NCBI RefSeq assembly: GCF_000819845.1
Contig: NZ_CDCG01000043.1
Coordinates: forward strand, 1-64,000
Direction: 5' to 3'
From: Aeromonas enteropelogenes
GTDB taxonomy: Bacteria; Pseudomonadota; Gammaproteobacteria; Enterobacterales; Aeromonadaceae
Length of the DNA stretch: 64,000 bases
Each line of letters starts with the position of its first letter. The stretch's first letter is position 1. Made by a program: the position numbers and the translations under genes. Shown in pieces: positions 38,082 to 45,844 of the stretch. The notes below the pieces were generated by a model, which was given only the letters and a program-made list of their open reading frames with translations, did not search any database and was not told the origin of the DNA.

Positions 38082-39498
38082 GGTGATCTTCCTGTTTCGG
38101 TGAAGACGTGATCTCGCCGAGGGCGCGATCGAGAATGGCGATAGCGCGCACCAGATCGGCGCGGGCGATATTGAGCGGGGGCGAGAGCTGGATGACGTTG
38201 CCCTGGGAAACCTTGAAGCTGAGCCCGAGCTCCAGGCAGCGGTAGAGCAGCCGCTCAGCGGCCTGGCTGTTTCGAGCTCGACTCTGGTGATCGACCACCA
38301 GATCGAGGGCCCACAGAAGGCCGATACCGCGTACCTGGCCGATCAGCGGGTGGCGCTCGGCAAGCTTTGCCAGTTCGCACTCCATAAAGCGGCCATCTTC
38401 CCGCGCTTTTTCCAGCAACCCCTCTGCACGGATGGTGGCGATGGTGGCGAGCGCCGCCGCGCAGCCGATGGGGCTCTTCTCGTGGGTGTAGTGACCGAGC
38501 GAGATGGCCGCTGCCTGATTGAAACGATCGCGGGTGATGAGCGCGGCAAACGGCACCACCCCACCCCCCAACCCCTTGCCAAGACAGATGATATCGGGCT
38601 CGATGCCGAACTCTTCGAAGCTGAACCAGTGGCCGGTGCGACCCAGGGCATTGGGGATCTCGTCGACGATCAGCAGCACCTTGTGGCGATCGCAGATCTC
38701 CCGCACCCGCTGCCAATAAGCCTTCGAGGGCACCTGCACGTCGGTGCTGCGAATGGGCTCGGCGATAAAGGCGCCAATGCCCCCCTCCTTCTCGATGACG
38801 TACTCCAGATAATCGGCGTAGTGCAGGTCATCCCCCTCCCCGCGATACCAGACGCCGCGATAACGGGTGGGGGGAGGAATGCGCTCCACTCCGGCCATCA
38901 AGGGGCCCATACCGGCGCGAAAACAGGCCTCGCCACCGACCGAGATGGCATCGAGGGAGGCGCCGTGAAAGGCATCCCACAGGGACACCACCTTGCTGTT
39001 GCCGGTGATAAAGCGAGCGAGTTTCAAGGCAATGCCCACCACTTCGCTGCCGCCGGGGGCGAACAGCACCCGGTTGAGATCGCCGGGGGCCAGCTCGGCC
39101 AGGGTGCGGGCGCAGTCGATGGCGACCCGATGGGTGTAGCGGCGGGGCACAAACGGCAGATCGGCGAGTTGCTGCTGCAGCGCGGCCACCACCCTGGGGT
39201 GACCGTGGCCCAGCTGATGGACGCTGTTGCCGTGAAAATCGAGGTAACGCGCACCAGATACGCTGGTCAACCAGCTCCCCTGCGCCCCCTCAAGCAGATC
39301 GAGACAGGGGGTGGAGAGCGCCTGATGGAGAAAGTAGCGGCTATCCTCCGCCAATCCGGCCTGTACCTCTTCGCTCTGACCTGCCCACCAGCGCGCCCGA
39401 CCCTCGCCAAGGTTGATATCCCCTTCGCTGTCGGCGCGGCCGCTGCCGTGCAGCTTATGGTCACGCTGCTCGCGACCCTGAGCCAGCATGCTGGTCAT
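38074..39498 (-). CDS. pbfA: PbfA-like PLP enzyme, (R)-1-hydroxy-2-aminoethylphosphonate ammonia-lyase
   Basis: A 474-residue fold-type I, class III aminotransferase-like protein. [15 protein letters not shown] holds the PLP-binding Lys, and [17 protein letters not shown] the pyridine-contacting Asp. Its place between phnW and phnX is that of PbfA, described in Vibrio as a lyase converting (R)-1-hydroxy-AEP to phosphonoacetaldehyde and ammonia, which PhnX then cleaves. I infer the assignment from context and fold; sequence alone could also suggest a transaminase. A start extension of about 25 residues is not clearly conserved. Overlaps phnW by 4 bp and phnX by 8 bp. Confidence 0.8.
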   Translation of the reverse strand: MTSMLAQGREQRDHKLHGSGRADSEGDINLGEGRARWWAGQSEEVQAGLAEDSRYFLHQALSTPCLDLLEGAQGSWLTSVSGARYLDFHGNSVHQLGHGHPRVVAALQQQLADLPFVPRRYTHRVAIDCARTLAELAPGDLNRVLFAPGGSEVVGIALKLARFITGNSKVVSLWDAFHGASLDAISVGGEACFRAGMGPLMAGVERIPPPTRYRGVWYRGEGDDLHYADYLEYVIEKEGGIGAFIAEPIRSTDVQVPSKAYWQRVREICDRHKVLLIVDEIPNALGRTGHWFSFEEFGIEPDIICLGKGLGGGVVPFAALITRDRFNQAAAISLGHYTHEKSPIGCAAALATIATIRAEGLLEKAREDGRFMECELAKLAERHPLIGQVRGIGLLWALDLVVDHQSRARNSQAAERLLYRCLELGLSFKVSQGNVIQLSPPLNIARADLVRAIAILDRALGEITSSPKQEDHHD

Positions 39499-40637
39499 CG
39501 CATGTTCTCCTGCCAGTAGCAGGCGCTGGCCATGGCGGCGAGCAGATCGCGCACCCGCGCTGGGGTCACGTCACCGATATTGCCGATACGAAAGCAATCG
39601 GCCTGGGAAACCTTGCCCGGATAGATGACAAAGCCCTGCCCCTTGAGCCGCTGGTAGAAGTCGGCAAAGTGGTAGTCCGGGTGGGCCGGAGAGTAGAAGG
39701 CGGTGATGATGGGGGATTGCCATTTTTCTGGCAGCAGCGGCGCAAAGCCGAGGGCGACCATCCCCGCTACCAGGGTGCGCTGGTTTTCGCGGTAGCGCCG
39801 ATGGCGGGCGGCGATGCCCCCCTCTTCTTCCAGCTCGCGCAGGGCCTGGGCAAAGGCCAGCACTGTGTGGGTGGGAGAAGTAAAACGCCACTTGCCCCCC
39901 TGCTGCTCCATGGTCTGCCACTGGGCATGCAGGTCGAGGGAGACCGAGCGGGCGCGACCTGCGCAGGCCATCAGCGCCACGCGGCGGGCGATGACGAAAC
40001 CAAAGCCCGGCACCCCCTGGATGCACTTGTTGGCAGAGCTGATAAGAAACTCGATGCCAAGGCGGCCCATGTCGATGGGGATGCCGCCAAAGCTGCTCAT
40101 GGCATCGACGATCAGGTGGATGCCGCGGCGCTGGCAGAGCGCAGCCACCTCGTCGAGCGGGTTGAGCATGCCAGTGGTGGTCTCGCAGTGCACCATGGCC
40201 AGATGGGTGATCTCGGGGTGGCGCGCCAGCATGGCCTCAATGGCAGCGGGTTCGGGGCGGGTTGTCTCGCCGCAGTCGAGCTCATGGTGACGCAGGCCAA
40301 GGCAGCGGGCCATCTCCCCCATGCGGGCACCGTAGGCACCGTTGTTGATGATCAGCAGACACTCGTCGGCGCCGATGGCCGAGCCCAGTACGCTCTCCAC
40401 CACATAGCTGCCGCTCCCCTGCAGCAGCACGGCGCTGTAGTCGCTTTGATATTCAGGGCCAGTGGCGAGGCGCACCAGCTCGCGGCGGATGGGCTCCACC
40501 ACACCCTGGTTGTAGTCCGCATCCCAGGTGCAACTGTCTTGCAGCATGGCGGCACGCACCGTGGCTGTGGTCGAGAGGGGGCCCGGGGTCAGCAGCAGGT
40601 AATCGACAGCGGCAGGGGCCGCAGGAATATGGGTCAT
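39495..40637 (-). CDS. phnW: 2-aminoethylphosphonate:pyruvate aminotransferase
   Basis: A 380-residue class V PLP aminotransferase converting 2-aminoethylphosphonate and pyruvate to phosphonoacetaldehyde and alanine. [10 protein letters not shown] near the N-terminus, [10 protein letters not shown]-like [11 protein letters not shown] (PLP ring Asp) and [12 protein letters not shown] (Schiff-base Lys) are the PhnW signatures. First gene of the leftward operon. GGAGC lies before the ATG at 40637, and a TGGTATATACCA operator lies 14 bases further upstream. Confidence 0.96.
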   Translation of the reverse strand: MTHIPAAPAAVDYLLLTPGPLSTTATVRAAMLQDSCTWDADYNQGVVEPIRRELVRLATGPEYQSDYSAVLLQGSGSYVVESVLGSAIGADECLLIINNGAYGARMGEMARCLGLRHHELDCGETTRPEPAAIEAMLARHPEITHLAMVHCETTTGMLNPLDEVAALCQRRGIHLIVDAMSSFGGIPIDMGRLGIEFLISSANKCIQGVPGFGFVIARRVALMACAGRARSVSLDLHAQWQTMEQQGGKWRFTSPTHTVLAFAQALRELEEEGGIAARHRRYRENQRTLVAGMVALGFAPLLPEKWQSPIITAFYSPAHPDYHFADFYQRLKGQGFVIYPGKVSQADCFRIGNIGDVTPARVRDLLAAMASACYWQENMR

Positions 40638-40651
40638 GACGTTGCTCCTTT

Positions 40652-40663
40652 TGGTATATACCA
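40652..40663. promoter_or_regulatory. Predicted PhnR operator at the phnW promoter
   Basis: Perfect 12-bp palindrome TGGTATATACCA. It lies just downstream of the predicted phnW promoter (about +4 to +15), where a bound GntR repressor would block transcription. Confidence 0.8.
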
Positions 40664-40673
40664 GAATGAGCGC

Positions 40674-40702
40674 ATTGTGGGTAACTGCCCCGCCAAGGTC
40701 AA
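40674..40702 (-). promoter_or_regulatory. Predicted sigma70 promoter for phnW-pbfA-phnX
   Basis: On the minus strand TTGACC (40697-40702) and CACAAT (40674-40679) are 17 bases apart; transcription would start near 40667. No phosphate-box repeat was seen here. Confidence 0.6.
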
Positions 40703-40787
40703 AGGGGTAGCCCTACGTGCAACAAAAAATTCATTTACGGCGCCGGGATCGCGATAATCTAGGAAGCCTGAACAACAGGGGGCAAAC

Positions 40788-40799
40788 TGGTATCTACCA
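40788..40799. promoter_or_regulatory. Predicted PhnR operator upstream of phnR
   Basis: TGGTATCTACCA, one base from the perfect palindrome. A GATAAT (40753-40758) about 30 bases upstream could be the -10 of phnR, with the operator near +23, suggesting autoregulation. Confidence 0.72.
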
Positions 40800-40890
40800 A
40801 TGTATGTTGATGCCGCCGTTTAACGGCCGGGCAGATGACCAGTACTGTACCCAACCCATTGCACAATTCATTGCAAAACCAGGGATTTTC

Positions 40891-41598
40891 ATGAGCAAAC
40901 CCCAATACCTGCAGATCAAGGATGCCCTCGCCAACCAGATCCTGGCGGGGGGCCTGACCCCCAACGACAAGCTCCCCTCCGAGCGGCTGCTGGGGGAGCT
41001 CTATGGCACCACAAGGGTCACCATTCGCGAGGCTCTGGTGCAGCTGGAGGCGAACGGCCTTATCTATCGGGAGGATCGCCGGGGCTGGTTCGTCACCCCG
41101 CCCCGCTTTCGCCTCAACCCAAGACGCACCTCCAACTTTCACCAGATAGTGCGGGAGCAAGGGGGCGAGCCGCGCACCGAATTGCTGGAAAAAAGCCGCC
41201 AGGCGGTGCCCCCGGCGCTGATGGCACGGCTGCAGCTCAAGCCGTTCGACAGCCTGTTTCTGCTCAAGCGGCTGCGCTACGCCAACGGGCGCGCCATCTG
41301 CTATTGCGAGAACCATTGCCTGCCAGAGCGGGTGCCCGGCCTGCTGGAGCTGGATCTCAACGGCAGCCTGACCGAGATCTATCAGGCCCATTACGATCTT
41401 CACTACGCCCGCATGCAGGTGCGCTTCTTCCCCACGGCCCTGCCGGACGAGGTGGCCAAGGCGCTGGGGGCCACCGCCGGTCTGCCCGCCCTGCGCCTTG
41501 AGCGGCTCAACTTCGATCAGCACGGCCGGGTGCTCGACTTCGATCTGGAGTACTGGCGCCACGACAGTCTGGAGATAGAGGTGGATACCCAGGATTAG
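40891..41598 (+). CDS. phnR: PhnR, GntR/HutC-family regulator of aminoethylphosphonate genes
   Basis: A 235-residue GntR-type repressor. The winged helix covers residues 1-70 ([24 protein letters not shown]), followed by a UTRA effector domain. It is strikingly similar to Salmonella PhnR, including [22 protein letters not shown] and the C-terminal [18 protein letters not shown]. It should bind the 12-bp palindromes in this cluster and release them on binding AEP or a product. Start 40891 follows AGGG and matches the PhnR N-terminus; longer in-frame starts reach back into the operator region. Confidence 0.93.
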   Translation: MSKPQYLQIKDALANQILAGGLTPNDKLPSERLLGELYGTTRVTIREALVQLEANGLIYREDRRGWFVTPPRFRLNPRRTSNFHQIVREQGGEPRTELLEKSRQAVPPALMARLQLKPFDSLFLLKRLRYANGRAICYCENHCLPERVPGLLELDLNGSLTEIYQAHYDLHYARMQVRFFPTALPDEVAKALGATAGLPALRLERLNFDQHGRVLDFDLEYWRHDSLEIEVDTQD

Positions 41599-41637
41599 TC
41601 ACGAACAAATCAGGAACGGGAAATCGCACACGGCAAA

Positions 41638-41666
41638 ACGTCACGGGGCCGTCACGGTCACGTCAT
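41638..41666 (+). promoter_or_regulatory. Candidate PhoB box, three heptamers, upstream of phnS
   Basis: Three heptamers ACGTCAC, CCGTCAC and ACGTCAT start at 41638, 41649 and 41660, an exact 11-bp period with four-base spacers, the known geometry of PhoB sites (CTGTCAT repeats). TAGCCT at 41677-41682, 10 bases on, could be the -10. Confidence 0.62.
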
Positions 41667-41697
41667 AAAAATCCCCTAGCCTCTCTCTCGACCAATC

Positions 41698-41709
41698 TGG
41701 TTTATACCA
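41698..41709. promoter_or_regulatory. Predicted PhnR operator upstream of phnS
   Basis: TGGTTTATACCA, one base from the perfect palindrome, 23 bases before the phnS start and downstream of the candidate PhoB-box promoter. Confidence 0.75.
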
Positions 41710-41732
41710 AGCCAACTTATATGGAGAAGAGG

Positions 41733-42752
41733 ATGAAACAGGGAACCCATCTGCTGGCCGCCGCCGTGTTGGCTGCCACGACAGCCCCGGCACTGGCCGC
41801 AACCGATCTCACCGTCTACACCGCCTTCGAACCGGAGCAGCTCAGCGAGCTGAAAACCGCGTTCGAGCGCCAGCATCCGGACATCAACATCAAGTGGGTG
41901 CGTGACTCCACCGGCGTGGTCACCGCCCGCCTGCTGGCAGAAAAAGCCCAGCCCAAGGCAGACGTGGTATGGGGACTGGCGGCTACCAGCCTGATGCAGC
42001 TCGATCAGCAACAGATGCTCAATGCCTATGCCCCGAAAGGGCTGGAAAAGCTCGACAGCCGCTTTCGCGACAGCAAGGCCGAGCCGCACTGGATCGGTCT
42101 GGACGCCTTCTTCAGCGCCATCTGCTTCAACAAGGTAGAGGCCGAGAAACAGGGGATCCCGGCCCCCACCAGCTGGGCCGACCTCACCAAGCCCATCTAC
42201 AAGGGCAAGGTGATCATGCCCAACCCCAGCTCCTCCGGCACCGGCTACCTGAGCGTCGCCGGCTGGCTGCAGACCATGGGCGAGCAGCAGGGCTGGCAAT
42301 TTATGAACGGCCTGCACCAGAACATCGACCGTTACACCCACTCGGGCTCCGCCCCCTGCAAGCTGGCCGCCAGCGGCGAGACGGTGATCGGTATCTCCTT
42401 CGACTTCCCGGCTACCAGCCTCAAGGCCAAGGGGGCCCCCATCGAGGTGGTGTTCCCGAAAGAGGGTTCGGGCTGGGACATGGAAGCCGCCGCCATCATC
42501 AAGGGCACCCCCAAGCTCGAAGCCGCCAAGCAGCTGCTCGATTTTGCCGCTACCGAACAGGCCAACGCCCTCTATAACAAGTCGTTTGCCGTGGTCGCCA
42601 TCCCGGATGTAGCCAAGCCCAGAGCGGGCTATCCGGCGGATATCAAGGGTCAGATGATCGACAACGACTTTGGCTGGGCAGCCCGCGAGCGCAACACCAT
42701 CCTGGCCCAGTGGAGCGCTAGCTTCGACGGCAAGACCGAAGCCAAGCAGTAA
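41733..42752 (+). CDS. phnS: Periplasmic 2-aminoethylphosphonate-binding protein of ABC importer
   Basis: A 339-residue extracytoplasmic solute-binding protein of the iron/AEP group. A signal peptide ends near APALA-ATD; the mature protein opens with DLTVYTAFEPEQL, typical of PhnS2-type AEP-binding proteins, and has the PNPSSSGTGY ligand-loop segment. It captures AEP in the periplasm for PhnT and the permease. ATG at 41733 has GGAG six bases before it; the ATG at 41721 is in frame but lacks a site. A strong terminator follows, so phnT has its own promoter. Confidence 0.9.
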   Translation: MKQGTHLLAAAVLAATTAPALAATDLTVYTAFEPEQLSELKTAFERQHPDINIKWVRDSTGVVTARLLAEKAQPKADVVWGLAATSLMQLDQQQMLNAYAPKGLEKLDSRFRDSKAEPHWIGLDAFFSAICFNKVEAEKQGIPAPTSWADLTKPIYKGKVIMPNPSSSGTGYLSVAGWLQTMGEQQGWQFMNGLHQNIDRYTHSGSAPCKLAASGETVIGISFDFPATSLKAKGAPIEVVFPKEGSGWDMEAAAIIKGTPKLEAAKQLLDFAATEQANALYNKSFAVVAIPDVAKPRAGYPADIKGQMIDNDFGWAARERNTILAQWSASFDGKTEAKQ

Positions 42753-42809
42753 GCGTCAAGGGCTGCGGTTTGTTCACGCCCCACAAACCGCGCCCAATAA
42801 ACTGCTTGT

Positions 42810-42842
42810 CGAAGGCCAACAAGTGTTGGCCTTCGCTTTTTG
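42810..42842 (+). terminator. Terminator between phnS and phnT
   Basis: CGAAGGCCAAC pairs perfectly with GTTGGCCTTCG around AAGT, followed by CTTTTTGG. Confidence 0.92.
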
Positions 42843-42888
42843 GCATCGCCCCCATCCACACGCTGCCAAGCCATCTGCTGATGACCAG

Positions 42889-42939
42889 GCGTCATCTGAC
42901 TGTCATCAAGCCGTCATCCCGCCATCACCCAACCGTCAT
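42889..42939 (+). promoter_or_regulatory. Candidate PhoB-box array of five heptamers upstream of phnT
   Basis: Five heptamers begin at 42889, 42900, 42911, 42922 and 42933, exactly 11 bp apart: GCGTCAT, CTGTCAT, CCGTCAT, CCATCAC, CCGTCAT. The second is the perfect PhoB heptamer. Such tandem arrays bind PhoB dimers at phosphate-starvation promoters. Confidence 0.8.
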
Positions 42940-42954
42940 ATTTCATCCGCAAAC

Positions 42955-42966
42955 TGGTATATACCA
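42955..42966. promoter_or_regulatory. Predicted PhnR operator overlapping the phnT promoter
   Basis: Perfect TGGTATATACCA, 16 bases after the PhoB-box array and 20 before phnT. Its centre (TATATA) may itself supply the -10, so repressor and polymerase would compete. Confidence 0.8.
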
Positions 42967-42986
42967 AATCAGTAGCGAGTCGCACC

Positions 42987-44081
42987 ATGACCCAGCCCTA
43001 TCTGGACATCCAACACCTCAACAAGCAGTTCGGTGCTTTTCAGGCCCTCAAGGGGATCTCTCTGACCATTGAGCCGGGGGAGTTTATCTGTTTTCTCGGT
43101 CCCTCCGGCTGCGGCAAGACCACCCTGCTCAGAGCCATCGCCGGGCTGGATCTGCCGGACAGCGGCGAGATCTGGCAAGGGGGGCGCAATATCTCCCGCC
43201 TACCGCCCCAAGAGCGCGATTTTGGCATCGTGTTTCAGTCCTACGCCCTCTTCCCCAACCTGACGGTGGCCCAGAACATCGCCTTCGGCCTTGAGAATCA
43301 GGGACTGGCGCGCGATGCCATCAAGGAGCGGGTGGATCACTGGCTGGGGCTGGTGGATCTCACGGCCCAGTCCCACAAATACCCGAGCCAGATCTCCGGC
43401 GGCCAGCAGCAGCGAGTGGCGCTGGCCCGGGCCTTGGCCCTCTCCCCCGGTCTGCTGCTGCTGGACGAACCGCTCAGCGCACTCGATGCGCTGGTGCGCA
43501 CCCACCTTCGCAGCGAGATCCGCGCCCTGCAACAGCGCCTCGGCATCACTACCATCATGGTGACCCACGATCAGGAAGAGGCGCTGACCATGGCCGATCG
43601 CATCGTGGTGATGGAGGGCGGCCGCATCGTGCAGGTGGGCACCCCGCAGGCGATCTACCACCAGCCTGCCAACCGCTTCGTGGCAAGCTTCGTCGGCACC
43701 ATGAACTTCCTCGACACCCTGGTGCTGAGCCCCACTCAGGTGCGCCTCAACGAACAACCGCTACAACTCGCCAACCGGGCTGCGGCCGGCAGCAAATTGC
43801 AGGTGGCGATCCGCCCCGAGGCAATCACCCTGAGTGCGCCGAGCGAGCCCTATCTTGGTCAGCACGGCGTTGAAGCAACCATCGATCAGGTGGAGTTTCT
43901 CGGCGCCGCCCAGCGCCTTATCTGCACCGCCGACACCTATCTGGGCCCGCAGCAAATTCTGGTGGAGCGCCCGACCCACGAGCGGCCCCGCCACGAGCAG
44001 AGTGGCTGGCGCAGCGGCATGCGCTGCTCGCTGCACTGGCCCGCCGGGGCGATGCAGCTGTTTGAAGGAGAGCGCCCATGA
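42987..44081 (+). CDS. phnT: ATP-binding protein of the aminoethylphosphonate ABC importer
   Basis: A 364-residue ABC ATPase. Walker A is GPSGCGKTT (about residues 38-46), the signature SGGQQQRVALARAL and Walker B LLLLDEPLSALD lie near residues 135-165, and a switch His in VTHDQEEAL follows. A C-terminal TOBE-like domain extends to 364, usual for the CUT1/Fbp group. It drives AEP uptake with PhnS and the permease, with which it overlaps by ATGA. The ribosome-binding site is weak. Confidence 0.9.
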   Translation: MTQPYLDIQHLNKQFGAFQALKGISLTIEPGEFICFLGPSGCGKTTLLRAIAGLDLPDSGEIWQGGRNISRLPPQERDFGIVFQSYALFPNLTVAQNIAFGLENQGLARDAIKERVDHWLGLVDLTAQSHKYPSQISGGQQQRVALARALALSPGLLLLDEPLSALDALVRTHLRSEIRALQQRLGITTIMVTHDQEEALTMADRIVVMEGGRIVQVGTPQAIYHQPANRFVASFVGTMNFLDTLVLSPTQVRLNEQPLQLANRAAAGSKLQVAIRPEAITLSAPSEPYLGQHGVEATIDQVEFLGAAQRLICTADTYLGPQQILVERPTHERPRHEQSGWRSGMRCSLHWPAGAMQLFEGERP

Positions 44082-45826
44082 CAGCCCCCCTTGCGACCTC
44101 CTCCCTGTTGCCGCCAGCGACAGCCCGCCAAGACTCTCGTTGGTCGCGGCTTTGTCGCGGCTGGAGCCGGGATCAGCTGCTGCAACTGATCCTGCTGGTG
44201 CTCGGCATCACCCTGCTCACCGGCGGCTTGCTGCTGCCGCTGCTCACCATGCTGCAAAAGAGCCTGCAGGATGAGTACGGCCTCTGGGTGGGTCTTGCCA
44301 ACTTCAGCGCCTACTTCGACTCCACTCATCTGGGGCGCACCATCGGCAACACCCTCTGGCTCGGGGTGCTGATCACCGCGCTCGTGGTGACCATCGCCTT
44401 TGGCTACGCCTATGCCCTCACCCGCACCTGCATGCCGGGCAAGAGCCTGTTTCGCCTCATAGGTTTGATCCCGCTGTTGATGCCCTCCCTGCTGCCCGCC
44501 ATCAGCCTGGTCTACTGGTTTGGCAATCAGGGGATCGCCAAGGGGTTGCTCGGTGGCGAGAGTATCTACGGTCCCATCGGCATCGTCATTGGTCTGGGCT
44601 TCTGGTGCTTCCCCCACGCCCTGATGATCCTCATCACGGCACTCGGTCAGAGCGACGCCCGCCTCTATGAAGCCTCCCGGGTGCTCGGCAGCAGCGGCTG
44701 GCGCACCTTTGTCACCGTCACCCTGCCCACCGCTCGCTACGGTCTTTTGAGCGCCGCCATCGCGGTCTTCACCCTCACCATCTGCGACTTCGGGGTGGCC
44801 AAGGTGATTGGCGGCCAGTACAGCGTGCTGGCCACCGATATCTACCGGCAGGTGATCGGGATGCAGAACTTCTCGCTGGGCGCCGTTGCCAGCGTCACCC
44901 TGCTGCTGCCGGCGCTCTTGAGCTTTGCGCTGGAGCACAGGGTACGCAGCAAGATGCAGGAGCAGAGCAGCACCAAGGCGGTGCCCTATTGCCCCAAACC
45001 CCATCGGCTGCGGGATCTGCTGGCGCTCGGCTGGTGCACTCTCTGGGCCCTGCTGTTTCTGGCGCTGGTGGGCATGGCGGTTTACGGCTCCCTGGTGCAG
45101 TTCTGGCCCTACAACCTTGGGCTGACGCTGGATCACTACGCCTTTGACAGCAACAGCGTCTACGGCTGGCAGCCCTTTACCAACACCCTGCAGTTGGGTC
45201 TTTTTACCGCACTTATCGGCACAATGCTGGTGATGGTGCTGGCCTGGGCCCAGGAGAAGGGGCGCCACTTCCCATGGCTTCGCCAGTTGTTGCATCTGCT
45301 CGCAATGCTGTCGCTGGCGGTGCCCGGCATGGTGCTGGGGCTGGGTTACATCTTCTTTTTCAACGGCAATCCGCTGTTTGGCGGCCTCTACGGCACTCTC
45401 TATGGCACTCTGCCGCTGATGGTGCTCTCCTGCGTCATCCACTACTACACGGTGGGTCATATGACGGCGCTGACCAGCCTGAAACAACTGCCCAAGGAGC
45501 TGGAGCTGGTGGCCATCTCATTGCGCATTCCGCTCTGGAAAGCGTTCTGGCGCGTCACCCTGCCCGCCTCCCTGCCAGCGCTCTTGGAAATCTTTATCTA
45601 TCTGTTCGTCAACGCCATGACCACCACCTCGGCGGTGATCTTCCTCTATTCGAGCGACAGCGTGCTCGCCTCCATCGCCGTGCTCAACATGGAGGACTCC
45701 GGCGATACCGCCGCAGCCGCCGCCATGGCCACCCTGATCCTGCTGGCCGCCGCCACCGTCAAGCTGCTCCAGCTCTTTTTGAGCCGCACCCTGCTGGATC
45801 GCACCCAGCGCTGGCGCCACCCATAA
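44078..45826 (+). CDS. phnU: Fused two-domain permease of the aminoethylphosphonate ABC importer
   Basis: A 582-residue inner-membrane protein of about twelve helices made of two permease modules in one chain. The first module has EASRVLGSSGWRTFVTVTLP (about residue 205), an EAA coupling motif; the second has ELVAISLRIPLWKAFWRVTLP near residue 475. Salmonella uses separate PhnU and PhnV, while this is the fused PhnU2-type component. It overlaps phnT by ATGA; the FAD oxidoreductase follows after 18 bases. Confidence 0.88.
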   Translation: MTAPLATSSLLPPATARQDSRWSRLCRGWSRDQLLQLILLVLGITLLTGGLLLPLLTMLQKSLQDEYGLWVGLANFSAYFDSTHLGRTIGNTLWLGVLITALVVTIAFGYAYALTRTCMPGKSLFRLIGLIPLLMPSLLPAISLVYWFGNQGIAKGLLGGESIYGPIGIVIGLGFWCFPHALMILITALGQSDARLYEASRVLGSSGWRTFVTVTLPTARYGLLSAAIAVFTLTICDFGVAKVIGGQYSVLATDIYRQVIGMQNFSLGAVASVTLLLPALLSFALEHRVRSKMQEQSSTKAVPYCPKPHRLRDLLALGWCTLWALLFLALVGMAVYGSLVQFWPYNLGLTLDHYAFDSNSVYGWQPFTNTLQLGLFTALIGTMLVMVLAWAQEKGRHFPWLRQLLHLLAMLSLAVPGMVLGLGYIFFFNGNPLFGGLYGTLYGTLPLMVLSCVIHYYTVGHMTALTSLKQLPKELELVAISLRIPLWKAFWRVTLPASLPALLEIFIYLFVNAMTTTSAVIFLYSSDSVLASIAVLNMEDSGDTAAAAAMATLILLAAATVKLLQLFLSRTLLDRTQRWRHP

Positions 45827-45844
45827 CCTTATCGAGGAGTCATC

